64,000 nt of DNA, taken from the NCBI GenBank assembly GCA_001936135.1, contig CP012811.1, forward strand, positions 1,674,001 through 1,738,000, written 5' to 3'. Source of the DNA: Saccharomycopsis fibuligera x Saccharomycopsis cf. fibuligera (taxonomy: Eukaryota; Ascomycota; Saccharomycetes; Ascoideales; Saccharomycopsidaceae). Shown here in pieces: positions 19,652 through 29,653 of the stretch (the first letter of the stretch is position 1; every line of letters begins with the position of its first letter). The position numbers were made by a program, and so were the translations under genes. The notes beneath the pieces are model-generated. The model saw nothing but the letters and a program-made list of their open reading frames with translations, made no database searches and was not told the origin of the DNA.

Positions 19652-20878
19652 TTAGGCCAACGGTTTTGGTAGTCGCTTTTCAGCAATTAGCTTCTCAACA
19701 AGTTCATCTTCACCGTAGCTTCCGTATGTAGTGTAACGCCAGCTATTATTAGCATAAAATGTTGATCTGTCGTACGGAGTCAATTCTAAATTGTTTCTCA
19801 ATCTATAATGCAAATCAGGATTGGAAATATACTGTCTTCCCATAGCTATTAAGGTTTTATCATTCTTCATTTCTTCAACAACAAGATCAGGTCTTTTACC
19901 ATAATTTCCAGCTTTTAAGATAAATCCGTCATAAATAAGGCTAATGAAGTTATTGGAACCCACTACGTCTTTATCGTCAATTTCGACGCTTCCGTTGACA
20001 CGAGGCTCAATAACGCTTAAATATGCAAAACCGTTTCCTTTACGTTCTTTTCTAGCTTGATTTACTCTTTTTTGCAACTCATGGGCAATATAGCCATGAG
20101 TAACCACCGGATGGGGATCAGCGTTTGCTCCTTCCATGCCATTGTAAATACCCCAGGGGGATAATCTAACTGCAACTTTTTCAATCCCAACTTTGGCTAC
20201 CACTTCGTCAATGGTTTCGAGCACAAAACGTGCTCTGTTCTCGATCGAGCCTCCATATTTATCAGCTCTCTTGTTGGTTTTTGTTTGAAGAAATTCATCA
20301 AGTAAGTACCCGTTAGCAACATGAACTTCAACAATGTCAAACCCAGCTGCTTTAATAGCTTTTTCCGCCCTTTCTCCAAACTGTTTCACTAAATCTCCGA
20401 CTTCTTCGGTAGTTAAACCTTTTAAAGGTGTATTCAACTCAGTTGCTTTTTGATGTTGTGATTCTTCGGTATACGTTCCTTCAGATGGACCTCTGAAGGG
20501 AAATTTTTGTTCAGCTAATACATCAACTTCAGCCGCACCTCCGGCATGGAACAATTGAAGTGAAATAAACGATTTGTTTTCATGCACTTTATCCACTATT
20601 TTTTTCCATCCGGATACTTGTCTATCGTTCCAGAACCCTGGCGAATGTCTCCATGCTCCAGAATCTTCAGAAATTGAGGTGCCTTCAGTAATTACCAAAG
20701 TTCCTTGTTCTTTGGTGACGCCGTCATAGTATGCTAATTGAAGGTCACTTGGGACGCCATCGCTACAGGCTCTAAGCCTGGTAAGAGGAGGAAGGACAAG
20801 TCGATTTTGCAAAGTTATAGAACTAGTTAACTTAACTGGCTTGAAGAGATTAGTTTCTTTGAGTGGAGTGACGGTCAT
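19652..20878 (-). CDS. Old Yellow Enzyme family NADPH dehydrogenase (OYE-B)
   Basis: FMN-dependent NADPH oxidoreductase that reduces activated alkenes and quinones, 408 residues. It keeps the canonical active site: Thr33 in PPLTR (FMN contact), His186/Asn189 substrate ligands and proton-donor Tyr191 in HVANGY, RLSPWG and the GRQYISNPDL phosphate-binding segment. The start ATG at 20878 opens MTVTPLKETNLFKPVKL, nearly the same as in OYE-A, and the two genes are clearly tandem paralogues in the same orientation about 740 bp apart. OYE-A has a shorter segment at about 115-150, where this copy reads AAEVDVLAEQKFPFRGP. This is the likely functional OYE2/EBP1-like copy. Confidence 0.93.
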   Translation of the reverse strand: MTVTPLKETNLFKPVKLTSSITLQNRLVLPPLTRLRACSDGVPSDLQLAYYDGVTKEQGTLVITEGTSISEDSGAWRHSPGFWNDRQVSGWKKIVDKVHENKSFISLQLFHAGGAAEVDVLAEQKFPFRGPSEGTYTEESQHQKATELNTPLKGLTTEEVGDLVKQFGERAEKAIKAAGFDIVEVHVANGYLLDEFLQTKTNKRADKYGGSIENRARFVLETIDEVVAKVGIEKVAVRLSPWGIYNGMEGANADPHPVVTHGYIAHELQKRVNQARKERKGNGFAYLSVIEPRVNGSVEIDDKDVVGSNNFISLIYDGFILKAGNYGKRPDLVVEEMKNDKTLIAMGRQYISNPDLHYRLRNNLELTPYDRSTFYANNSWRYTTYGSYGEDELVEKLIAEKRLPKPLA

Positions 20879-21920
20879 CTTTTGAGGTTACTGTTTCTTT
20901 GTACTTTGCTCAAAAATGCAATTTTTTTCAGCTGCTAAAGGGTATTATTATTTATTTAACAATGCAGGTTTAGGTTCCAGCTATATTTATCTCGAACGGT
21001 TTTCCGAAACGTTATGCAAACTTGTCGAGTCTTTTGTCAGTAGGAGGATCTCAGAGCATTTATGGCACACATTGTTATAACGAAGCTGCGCATCGCAAGG
21101 AAATAACGGCTTCATACTCAACATAATGCTATACTGGTTTAACGACAGCCATCGTGTCAAAATAATCTATTTCTTATCATTCAGCCGCTTTTTTTAGGCT
21201 GTGTTTTAGCGGTGTTGTTCGGCCGCACTGGGGAACTACGGCTGCAGCACTGTACCGCAATACGGAGACTGCATGGTAGCTGGCCCGACTCGCAATTCTT
21301 TCCAATACATCCTTGCGTAATTCATCACATCGTGATCTAACACTGTATAATTTAACTCAAAATATGTTAAAAAAAAAATCTTAAAATTTATTTTGGTACC
21401 CCGGAGTAGTTTTCGCATGCTACATAAATCAGATTTTAGATAGCTAATTGCTCTCAAATACAGCATTTAGAAACTCATATATTGATTTCAAAAAAAAAAA
21501 AAAATTTTAACGCACGATTCAAAAATCTTGATTTAGATTTCATTTGGTTTCAGCGATAAAAACTGCAGTCTAAAAAACCATCTTATACCTGTATATAGTA
21601 GAAAAAAGGACGTGTTTGAAGGATGCTATGCTTTCGGACGGAGTCTTCTGCACTTCGTCGTCGTCCAACCTACATAGGGCAAGTGTTGCTGTTATTCGTT
21701 GTGGGCTTCCAATAGCTTAAACAGCACAAATCTAAACTTTTACTCTCAATTCTTGCAGCACTATAGTTTTTCAAGACAATAAGTTCATAAAAACATTGCT
21801 GTTTAAACATTTATAAATCAGACAAGTGTTAATGAAGTGCGCTTAGGATCCATCGGGTGCCCTGAAAGTGACAGCCGGCGATGTCCGTAAAACAGAGCAA
21901 AGGCATATTTAAAGAAGAAA
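20879..21920. promoter_or_regulatory. Divergent region between OYE-B and the macrodomain gene
   Basis: 1,042 bp divergent region. Around 21186-21290 there are many CCG/CGG triplets (for example CCGC near 21186 and AGCGG near 21208), echoing the CCG/CGG pair before OYE-A. The rest is AT-rich with A runs at about 21490-21504. No further gene is supported. Confidence 0.35.
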
Positions 21921-23225
21921 ATGGCATGTCATAGACAGATGTTTCAGAATAATAAATTTATAGATCCATTTGATGAAAGAAGAATAATGTACAAGCAAAA
22001 GCTCAATTTGGTGTTTTTGAACGGGAATGCCAAAGTTTGCCAATTATGGAACCAGCATTATCAGGACTTCTTGGGTTTAACTCATCCAACATTGGTTACT
22101 GCACCATCGAGTCTTGCAGTGAATCTTCTGGTCCAACAGACTCATTTATCGGATCTACAATTTCCACTTGAAAGTGATACTGGGAGCGAAGAAAAGCCCT
22201 CATCTTATTATAAAAGTTTTAGTAGACTGCTTGCTGATGATGTTATGCTACCAGACAATGTTACAGGCCAAGCAGCGCAAGACCTCGATAGTAGTAGTGG
22301 TGTCACTTGTTTTGTTTCTCCAGGAAACTCATTCGGCTACATGAACGGTGGCTACGACTTACATTTGGCTCGATGCTTTTCAAGTGACAAGAATTCCCAC
22401 TTTTTCAAAGATGCGGAAATTCATGTCAAAAATCAAATATTAAAGAGCCATAATGGATATTTGCCAGCCAATTCATCAGTGATTGTTGACTTTCTTCCCG
22501 GTAAAGACGACGCTCATGGTAATTTGAAAGGCAACAACACTAAGAAGTTACAAGCAGATACAGATGCACAGCGCCGGAATTTATTCAAAAACAACTCTAT
22601 AGCGTGGAATAAGTTTAAAGGAAGATACGTTCTAGTTATCCCAACGATGAAGTCTCCTAAGAAATTGAATTTTTTGTCTTCTCAGGATTCGTACAATTTC
22701 ATATTTGATCTATGTTGGGAAATTTTTTCTAAAGTTAGTGCTCACAACGATAGAATAGAAACTGATAATCAACTTATGCTTTCAAACAGTACAAGTCATA
22801 GTAATAAATTGAATCATATCGATCAAAACGACTTTTTGCCCTCAGCATACATTTCAAATATAGTGATGCCTGCTTTGGGTGCCGGATACGGCGGCATACA
22901 ATCTGAAATAGTAACAAAAGCAATGATTTACGCAACGTTAATTTTTTACAACAATAAGCTCTCGCCACTAGTAAAAAGTTTTTATGTACTTAGATTCCTC
23001 AATGAGGAGTTTGATGGGTTGTTTAATGGGGCTGAAGAAGTTCCTGAGGATTATCAGCCAAAAACAAGCGAAGAAGATACAAAGGATTGCAGAGGGGAAA
23101 AAAATAAAGCAAATGAATTTAACCTCTACAAACATGAAGAACACGAAATATACAAGAAGAGACTTATTGGTATGCCAAGCTTTGATGTTAAAAATCACGG
23201 TTGGAAAGAGTTTTTTAATGTATGA
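21921..23225 (+). CDS. Macrodomain protein, YMR087W-like (putative ADP-ribose-1''-phosphatase)
   Basis: The 434-residue product resembles S. cerevisiae YMR087W, a macrodomain protein proposed to process ADP-ribose 1''-phosphate, a by-product of tRNA splicing. The signature FVSPGNSFGYMNGGYDLHLAR (about residues 131-151) is the ADP-ribose-binding loop. The second binding element IVMPALGAGYGGIQSEIVTKAM appears near 314-335. The domain starts near residue 25 (KLNLVFLNGNAKVCQLW). ATG 21987 (residue 23) is an alternative start that would begin just before it. Inserts of low complexity (about 70-120, 190-215, 275-300) and a charged tail make it longer than the yeast protein (about 285 residues). Activity is inferred from the family. 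Confidence 0.8.
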   Translation: MACHRQMFQNNKFIDPFDERRIMYKQKLNLVFLNGNAKVCQLWNQHYQDFLGLTHPTLVTAPSSLAVNLLVQQTHLSDLQFPLESDTGSEEKPSSYYKSFSRLLADDVMLPDNVTGQAAQDLDSSSGVTCFVSPGNSFGYMNGGYDLHLARCFSSDKNSHFFKDAEIHVKNQILKSHNGYLPANSSVIVDFLPGKDDAHGNLKGNNTKKLQADTDAQRRNLFKNNSIAWNKFKGRYVLVIPTMKSPKKLNFLSSQDSYNFIFDLCWEIFSKVSAHNDRIETDNQLMLSNSTSHSNKLNHIDQNDFLPSAYISNIVMPALGAGYGGIQSEIVTKAMIYATLIFYNNKLSPLVKSFYVLRFLNEEFDGLFNGAEEVPEDYQPKTSEEDTKDCRGEKNKANEFNLYKHEEHEIYKKRLIGMPSFDVKNHGWKEFFNV

Positions 23226-25171
23226 AGTCTGTTTGACTTTTTTAAATGGCTCAAGTCAATGAGTGAGCATTTCCAACTAATTTACCCGTAACAATCTCAT
23301 TAGGCTTGGGATCAGGACAAATTCGGTGTTATTTCTATAGCTCAATATCAATTTATTATATTATTAGACAGTAAGATATCATATGATTCCCATAAATAGA
23401 CAAAAATCAGCAATAAGAAACCTGGCGTATGCAAATAAAGACTTGCTGCTTACTGAAGCAGCATAATACGAGCATCTCAACCATCGTAATTTCGTGGCTC
23501 GGTAATAATAACTGCCATTGATGGAATTATACGACTAATCAAAGAATATATTACAAGGTTAACATCAGAAACCACTGTATTAAGAATGTTTGTAATGAAG
23601 CTAACAACAAAGTTGGAGGCGTAGCTCAAACCGTTTTTGGGCACACGCAAGTCTATCTATGAGTTCATGCAATAGCGTTGGCCATGGATGGACCCTAAAA
23701 CCACTGGATAGCGGGTCTGAATTGAAAACGGGAGATCTTCTTTCACCTTGCTCAAATGCACGTCACTTTTCTATTGCATCAGTTGAATCTACTATATAAT
23801 ATTACATATTGCTTGTACTCATCTTTGGTAACTTATTGTTTCTGGCACTTCTCGCTTAAATAATATCAAGCATTGCGCCGTTTCTTGCTAATATCTAACC
23901 ACAAAATTAACAACTATCTTCACAAGGTATAGGGGTAAACATACTTCTCGAATAACAATATGTTTTTTCTGGCAGATTTAATGTTCCAAACTAGGAAATT
24001 GGAAAAGTGTACTTTTATCGCTTACGTTAATGAATTGAAACCCATTTTTGATTTTTGGTTGCTGATACCTTGGTGCAAGTCAGTTTTTTCTTGCTCAGTC
24101 CTGCTATCCAGCAAAGCAGATTGAAGATCCTTAATTGCACTTCATTGAGTCTTAGATGGCCGGCGATATTGAATACACGCTGAGTTTATTTGACATTCTA
24201 TTCACGTCCTTTTTTTTTTTTTTTTTTTTTTTTTACAGGAAAAAAAAGTAAGATTTTGCTGGTACTTGTCTCACCGCTCAAGTTTTCAATGGGGATCAGA
24301 AAGATCTGAAGATGAGGCATGAGCCTGGTGATAGTTTTGTCAAGTGATCTTACTCCAGAACCTTGTATCCTTGGAAATAATAATTGTAATAGCTCGCCAC
24401 TCTAATGTTAACGTCAGATGCGCACTCTACTCCGCATTCTTTAATATTTTACTCTGCGCTAAATCTCCTGGAAACGTAACTAAAGAAAAAAAAAGTTGTA
24501 AAGGAATAAAGAAAACACTTAAACTCGAACCAGCTTGGGAAGGATAATTCAATAGTACACCCATGGTTTCTTTATGCAGCATTGTCTCTTTTCTCAAGTT
24601 CAACAAATTCGTAAATAGTCTGGTTTCAGAGTTCGGCAGCCCTTAATGACCCGCGATGTAAACATGCAGCAGGTACATCTCGGTAAAGGCTTCACAATGC
24701 TGAGTTGATATTCCTTCCCAGCAGCGTTCTATCTGGGAAAAATGGAAGAAAAACTAAACAGTTACCAAGGATAGTTTTTAGACTGCAGACTTTGGTGATT
24801 AATATCATATATTTTATTTGGCCAGTGTATCATCATTTCCAATTGTCAGTCAATAAGAAAAATTATTTTGACGCACAATGATGCATCTCAAGGCAAAATA
24901 GCATAAAACTTATATGCACCCATCCGTAATCCTGCGTGTGTCTCAGGGGACACATTCAGTTGCATGGTTAAATAGAGCCCTTGAAGCAGATCCCAAACAT
25001 CAGTATTTTTGGATACTAATAATATTACAAGTCTTACAAGCTACATAAAAAGGTTCTTGGTAGCAGGTCTTTTCGTTAGTTTTTATTGCTGGTTATTTGA
25101 TAGTTGAATTTACTCTCAATAACGACAAAAACAGCCATAATTTATAGAGCAAATAGCATAAAAGCTGAAAT
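23226..25171. other. Gene-poor intergenic region, 1.9 kb
   Basis: No ORF here looks like a gene. The longest, 67 codons near 24344-24547, has no domain features. A 25-base T run spans 24210-24234. The sequence is AT-rich with no visible long repeat. It could be a long promoter or hold non-coding RNA, but I see no diagnostic motif. Confidence 0.4.
24210..24234. repeat. Poly-T run (25)
   Basis: Uninterrupted run of 25 T on the plus strand in a gene-poor region. It could be a nucleosome-depleting poly(dA:dT) tract. Confidence 0.8.
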
Positions 25172-26077
25172 ATGGAAGTCATCATCAATAGCAATAGCAG
25201 TGGAAAATTAAGCACCGCTCATTATAGCAGTAATGGCATCTATTATGATATTGACCCATCAAAAATTCCATTGAACAATAGCAGTACTCATATTGACTAT
25301 CTAATATCATTGCTAGAAAGTTCAAGCAGTGAAATTAAACTCGGTGTTTTACAACTTTTAAAAAAAATTATACTTTCAATATCAAGCAAAGACTCAACAT
25401 TTCCAACCACATTCAAGAAAATTTTTGATAAGTCGTTCAAACTTTTATTAACATCCTCAGTTAATAACGATGTGATTCTCGAAAATTTGCTACTTAATAT
25501 CTACAACTTAATTGTGAAGCTGCAGCAATGTGATGACTCAAAAACTTGGAAACTGTATATTACTGACCAATTCATTGAACATCGGTTTGTGGTATTGTCG
25601 TGTTTGACAAACACTATTCTTTCTAAAGCTAGATGCAGTTCCAACGAGTTTGTCAAATTGCATGCATTGCTTGTTATCTGTGAGCTAAGTGAGTTAAAAT
25701 CAACAATTATCAATAATACCTTGATGTCATTGGGAATGTCAAAAATCATGGTTGACCATTTGAACCAAAGCGTTGACTTCATGACGAATTCTGATCAAAG
25801 TTTGACAAACAACAAAAACATAGATAAAAACAATAGTAAGATAAGTGGGCATGATGCGAAAAAATTGAGCAGCATGTTAATCACCAAGTCCTTACAATTT
25901 TTGAGCTCAACCTTGCAAAATGGCTCGCAAGCTGAAGAACTAGTGCACGACACCAATATTCTTAACACTGTTGAAAAATTGCTCAAGTCCGTCAACAACC
26001 AAAAGCTAGAAAAGCCTTTATTTGAACTAGTTTATAATCTCTTCTCTTTACACAGTCAAACACAACTAAACAGCTAA
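25172..26077 (+). CDS. Unrecognised helical-repeat protein, N-terminal part (split gene)
   Basis: I do not recognise this protein. The 301-residue frame is rich in Leu, Ile, Ser and Lys and reads as strings of amphipathic helices (for example HIDYLISLLESSSSEIKLGV and FELVYNLFSLHSQ), as in armadillo/HEAT-type solenoids. It stops at TAA 26075-26077 with a TAG directly after. The next frame (26098-27363) continues the same composition and is open back to 26038, so the two overlap by about 40 bp in different frames. Twenty bases between a stop and a new ATG on the same strand leave no room for a separate yeast promoter. I read both parts as one gene of about 730 codons broken by a one-base shift, either a real mutation or a sequence error. 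Confidence 0.6.
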   Translation: MEVIINSNSSGKLSTAHYSSNGIYYDIDPSKIPLNNSSTHIDYLISLLESSSSEIKLGVLQLLKKIILSISSKDSTFPTTFKKIFDKSFKLLLTSSVNNDVILENLLLNIYNLIVKLQQCDDSKTWKLYITDQFIEHRFVVLSCLTNTILSKARCSSNEFVKLHALLVICELSELKSTIINNTLMSLGMSKIMVDHLNQSVDFMTNSDQSLTNNKNIDKNNSKISGHDAKKLSSMLITKSLQFLSSTLQNGSQAEELVHDTNILNTVEKLLKSVNNQKLEKPLFELVYNLFSLHSQTQLNS

Positions 26078-26097
26078 TAGCTCGCAACAGTATCATT

Positions 26098-27363
26098 ATG
26101 AAGCACTGCAAAAAATCTCTTTACATTTCTACCGCTCTGGAGTTATCAAAGATTGAAATCATCATAAAATATATCAACAAAATTGTATACAATAACGACA
26201 AACATGATTTGCTTTTGCTAAGTGGGTTGGATCTCAATTATATTCTTCTTCAAATTCTTACAGAAAGGTTAGCTAATGACAAATTCTTCTGTGAAAACAT
26301 TAGCATCAAATTCAATATTATTGGCATTTTGGGAAGACTCATACTTGTGGATGAAGAGTTATTTGAGATAATTGTGGATGACCATCTGATATTGATTGAT
26401 ATGATGATCAATGACTACTTGAGTTCCAGCAACTTGAAATTCCAGCAATGTATGACCTTTTTCTTGAATAGCTTGTTAGTTGCTGCCCAACAATACAATA
26501 ATGCCGCTATGAAAGAACATCATATTGACGTTGAAGAAGAAAAAGCGCGAAAATTGGCCAAAATCATATATATTGATAAGTTACCGATTCTCCTATCCAA
26601 GTTCAATGATATCTTGCAAGCAAATGACAAGCTTTATCCGGGCAGCACACAAGAGGACCAAGTGACCATGCGAATGGTTAAAATTTCTATTTTTGAAATC
26701 ATGAATCTGTTGATTAGAGGCAGAACTCAGTTTGATAAATTTCAGTGCATCCAGTATATGTGTTTACTGAATTATTTAGAAGTGTTGGTTACCGCTAGTA
26801 GTACACCACAAGATGAATATTCTAACGATAATCAATTGCTTGAGAACTTAGCCTTGAAAGGAATTTACAACTTGGTTGAAGAATATGCTTGGCTACTCAA
26901 TAACAAACATATCCAAGACAATAATGATCAGAAAATATCTCCCCTTACTAATTTCATTCAGGTACTTCTTGACAACCATAATTACAGTAACTCGATGAAT
27001 GCAGCATATACCACTAAGGAGTACCTAGTTGAAAAAATTCTTGTTAAATTAACTCAGCACATTAATTTGGATAATTTGAAAGACGCAATAAATAAAACGC
27101 TGCTAATGAACTTTAGTCTTCAAATTGTTCCGGAGTTGGTCGCAAATCAGAGCGCGGCTAACTTAAAGTACTTGGCTAACAAATTTAAACTCTTGATTGT
27201 TGCCACCAAGAGATGCAAGAAGAACAAAATTCCAATTGAATACTTGAACGTGAAAAGCAATCACAAAAAGTTGATTAAGTTTGTCAATTACTTTACCACC
27301 AATAAGAATAAGAGTCAGGAGCTTAAGGAGTTGAGTTATGAGCTTTTATTAATCTTGTATTGA
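26098..27363 (+). CDS. Unrecognised helical-repeat protein, C-terminal part (split gene)
   Basis: The 421-residue frame is again all-helical and solenoid-like (for example NISIKFNIIGILGRLILVDE and FQQCMTFFLNSLLVAAQQ). Its frame is open upstream of this ATG to 26038, inside the end of the preceding frame, with only a shift of one base separating them. The C-terminus is basic and ends ELKELSYELLLILY. No catalytic motif, signal peptide or membrane segment is seen. PRB1 follows downstream on the same strand. This is best treated as the continuation of the 25172 gene; alternatives are a recently inactivated gene or a very unusual short intron, for which I found no good splice sites. Confidence 0.55.
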   Translation: MKHCKKSLYISTALELSKIEIIIKYINKIVYNNDKHDLLLLSGLDLNYILLQILTERLANDKFFCENISIKFNIIGILGRLILVDEELFEIIVDDHLILIDMMINDYLSSSNLKFQQCMTFFLNSLLVAAQQYNNAAMKEHHIDVEEEKARKLAKIIYIDKLPILLSKFNDILQANDKLYPGSTQEDQVTMRMVKISIFEIMNLLIRGRTQFDKFQCIQYMCLLNYLEVLVTASSTPQDEYSNDNQLLENLALKGIYNLVEEYAWLLNNKHIQDNNDQKISPLTNFIQVLLDNHNYSNSMNAAYTTKEYLVEKILVKLTQHINLDNLKDAINKTLLMNFSLQIVPELVANQSAANLKYLANKFKLLIVATKRCKKNKIPIEYLNVKSNHKKLIKFVNYFTTNKNKSQELKELSYELLLILY

Positions 27364-27657
27364 TGAGAGCTGCATAGCTAGTCTCATGAACTGATTCTAT
27401 TTCTATTGTTAGTTGCCGATGAGCATCAATTAATTGAAACACAGAGCCATGTGAAATTGGTGTCAACACACTACTGTACTATATCACGCCCCGTCCTCTT
27501 GCCCGATTAATCATCCTCTCTTGTGATCATGTTGCTTACGTATATATCACCCCCAAATTAATGTCTAATGAACTACACCTTTCATATCTAAGCTAACATC
27601 TCTTCCCTGTAGCGGCCACCCTGGCCGATGGTCATCGCTCATCACCTAAGGCTGTGT

Positions 27658-27679
27658 GATAAGACCCCGTGATCTTATC
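27658..27679. promoter_or_regulatory. Convergent GATAAG-N10-CTTATC pair
   Basis: GATAAG (27658-27663) and its reverse complement CTTATC (27674-27679) face each other 10 bp apart, about 330 bp before PRB1. Closely paired GATAAG sites form the nitrogen-catabolite-repression element used by Gln3/Gat1. A vacuolar protease induced by nitrogen starvation is a sensible target. The pair is seen; function is inferred. Confidence 0.45.
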
Positions 27680-27822
27680 GCTCTTAACTCGTGACTGACA
27701 TCATAGACAGGGCAACACGCCCCATCTGCTGATATAATCAAGTAAGCGCCTAAATGGGATCGCCCCCCACACACGGCCACACCCGCACATCCCCAAACCT
27801 CCTTTTCCTTCTGCCAGCACCC

Positions 27823-27830
27823 TATATAAA
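27823..27830 (+). promoter_or_regulatory. TATA box of PRB1
   Basis: TATATAAA lies about 180 bp before the PRB1 ATG, within the normal range for yeast TATA boxes, and is the only consensus match in the promoter. Confidence 0.6.
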
Positions 27831-28009
27831 CCAAGCTCATCGCTGCTCCTCCGCCAGCATCCTTCCTCTGCAAGAAGTCTCAATTCAACATCATCAAAAC
27901 AGCAAAACAGCAGTTTCAAGTCACCAATTTGAGTTGTTGTTGTTTTGAAGTAACTCTTCTTTTATATTAATCTCTTCTTCTACCTTCTAAAATCCTAAAA
28001 CCCTTTACA

Positions 28010-29653
28010 ATGAAGCTTTCCCAATCTGTTTTGGCATCTGTTGCCCTCGCTACTGCCGCTAGCGCTTTGGTCATCCCTTCTGTGGAAGACATCAACAGCT
28101 TGTTTGTCTTTGAAGACCAAGAAAACAGCAACGAAAGACCAAGAAACGTCGTTGCTCCTCCAAAGAACAAGGCCGTGTCTGAAAACACAGACAAATTTGC
28201 CGCTGCTGTTGTCTCCGGTAACAAAGATGCCCCAGTTTTTTCTGCTGAGAAGCAAGGCAAACAAATTGTTCCTCACCGTTACATGATTGTCTTTAAGAAA
28301 GGCATTTCCCCTGAAGAAGTTCTCTTCCATAAAGAATGGGTGGAATCTGAGCAATTCACCGCTGCTGGCAAGTTGTTTGAACAAGACCCATCTCACCAAT
28401 TCTTTACCGCCACCGCTACTTCCCCTATTAATAATGCCATTGGTGGGATTTTGCATGATTTTAACATTGATGGCTTGTTGAGCGGTTATGCCGGTTACTT
28501 CTTGGACTCAACTATTGAATTGTTGAAGAAAAACCCATTGGTTGACTTTATCGAAAAGGACTCTATTGTCACTGCTGATAAGCTCGAAACTCAAAATGGC
28601 GCTCCATGGGGTTTGGCTAGAGTCTCTCACAGATCAGCTTTGAATTTGGGTAGTTTTAACAAATACTTGTATGATGATGAAGGTGGTGAAGGTGTCATCT
28701 CTTACATTATTGACACTGGTGTTTTAGACACTCATAAAGAATTTGAAGGTAGAGCCAAATTGATTGAAGATATTCCAGGTGACGGTGCTCTTGATGGCAA
28801 TGGACATGGTACTCACTGTTCTGGTACTATTGGCTCCAAGACTTATGGTGTTGCCAAGAAAGTTCACATTAGAGGTGTCAAAGTGTTGGGCGCTAATGGC
28901 AGTGGTACTATGTCTGATGTTGTTAAGGGTGTTGAAGTTGCTGCTAAAGATTATATCAAGAAAACTAAAGAAGGCGACAGCAAATTCAAAGGCTCTTCTG
29001 CCAATATGTCCTTGGGTGGTGGTAAATCTCCATCTTTGGATGCTGCTGTTAACGCCGCTGTTAAAGCCGGTATCAACTTTGCTGTTGCCGCTGGTAATGA
29101 AAATCAAGATGCTTGCAATACTTCTCCAGCTTCTGCTGAAGGTGCTATAACTGTTGGTGCATCCACAATCTCTGATTCCAGAGCTTATTTCTCTAACTGG
29201 GGTAAATGCGTTGACATTTTTGCTCCTGGTTTGAACATTTTGTCCACATACATTGGTTCTAACACCGCTACTGCTACTTTGTCTGGTACTTCTATGGCAT
29301 CTCCACACGTTGCTGGTTTGTTAGCTTACTATTTGTCCTTGCTTCCAGACAACAAATCTCAATTTGGTAACGCCGCTGCTATTACCCCAGCTCAATTGAA
29401 GAAGAATTTGATCTCTTATGGTTCTGAAGACGTTTTGAGTGATGTTGGTACTGGATCACCAAATGTTTTGGCCTTCAATGGTGCTGGTGAAGATTTGACC
29501 AGTTTCTGGAATGGTCAAGGTAGCAACAAGAGCAAACAAGAAGACGTTGTTGTTGCTGCTCAAAAGAATGGCGCTGACTTGGAAGAAAAAGTTAAGTTGT
29601 CCGTTACTGAAATGGAAGCCAAGATTGAATCATTGATCAACAATTTGCTTTAA
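28010..29653 (+). CDS. PRB1: Vacuolar subtilisin-type protease B (cerevisin)
   Basis: Serine endoprotease of the vacuole lumen that matures other vacuolar hydrolases and degrades autophagic cargo. The 547-residue precursor has a signal peptide (about 1-19, LASVALATAASA), an I9 propeptide at about 88-185 (HRYMIVFKKG start) and the S8 catalytic domain from about 195. The triad is Asp235 (IIDTGV), His266 (GHGTH) and Ser428 (SGTSMASPH), with oxyanion Asn363 (AAGNE). All are intact. A C-terminal extension past about 490 would be removed in maturation. CTG is absent as far as I can see, as expected of a highly expressed gene in this clade. Confidence 0.96.
   Translation: MKLSQSVLASVALATAASALVIPSVEDINSLFVFEDQENSNERPRNVVAPPKNKAVSENTDKFAAAVVSGNKDAPVFSAEKQGKQIVPHRYMIVFKKGISPEEVLFHKEWVESEQFTAAGKLFEQDPSHQFFTATATSPINNAIGGILHDFNIDGLLSGYAGYFLDSTIELLKKNPLVDFIEKDSIVTADKLETQNGAPWGLARVSHRSALNLGSFNKYLYDDEGGEGVISYIIDTGVLDTHKEFEGRAKLIEDIPGDGALDGNGHGTHCSGTIGSKTYGVAKKVHIRGVKVLGANGSGTMSDVVKGVEVAAKDYIKKTKEGDSKFKGSSANMSLGGGKSPSLDAAVNAAVKAGINFAVAAGNENQDACNTSPASAEGAITVGASTISDSRAYFSNWGKCVDIFAPGLNILSTYIGSNTATATLSGTSMASPHVAGLLAYYLSLLPDNKSQFGNAAAITPAQLKKNLISYGSEDVLSDVGTGSPNVLAFNGAGEDLTSFWNGQGSNKSKQEDVVVAAQKNGADLEEKVKLSVTEMEAKIESLINNLL

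Larger units (their letters stand above)
27364..28009. promoter_or_regulatory. PRB1 promoter region
   Basis: 646 bp upstream of PRB1, with a GATAAG/CTTATC pair (27658-27679), a C-rich patch with CCCCCC at about 27765-27771, a strong TATA box at 27823-27830 and an A/C-rich leader. Small frames on both strands here are not credible genes. Confidence 0.55.

Noticed and set aside
24344-24547. 67-codon ORF in the macrodomain-solenoid gap
   Set aside because: It is short, ends in a Lys-rich stretch from an A run, and shows no domain.
26030-26073. 44 bp intron that would join the two helical-repeat frames
   Set aside because: Phase would fit, but the 5' site is GTTTAT, the branch-like AACTAAA lies 3 bases from the AG, and the length is below normal yeast introns.
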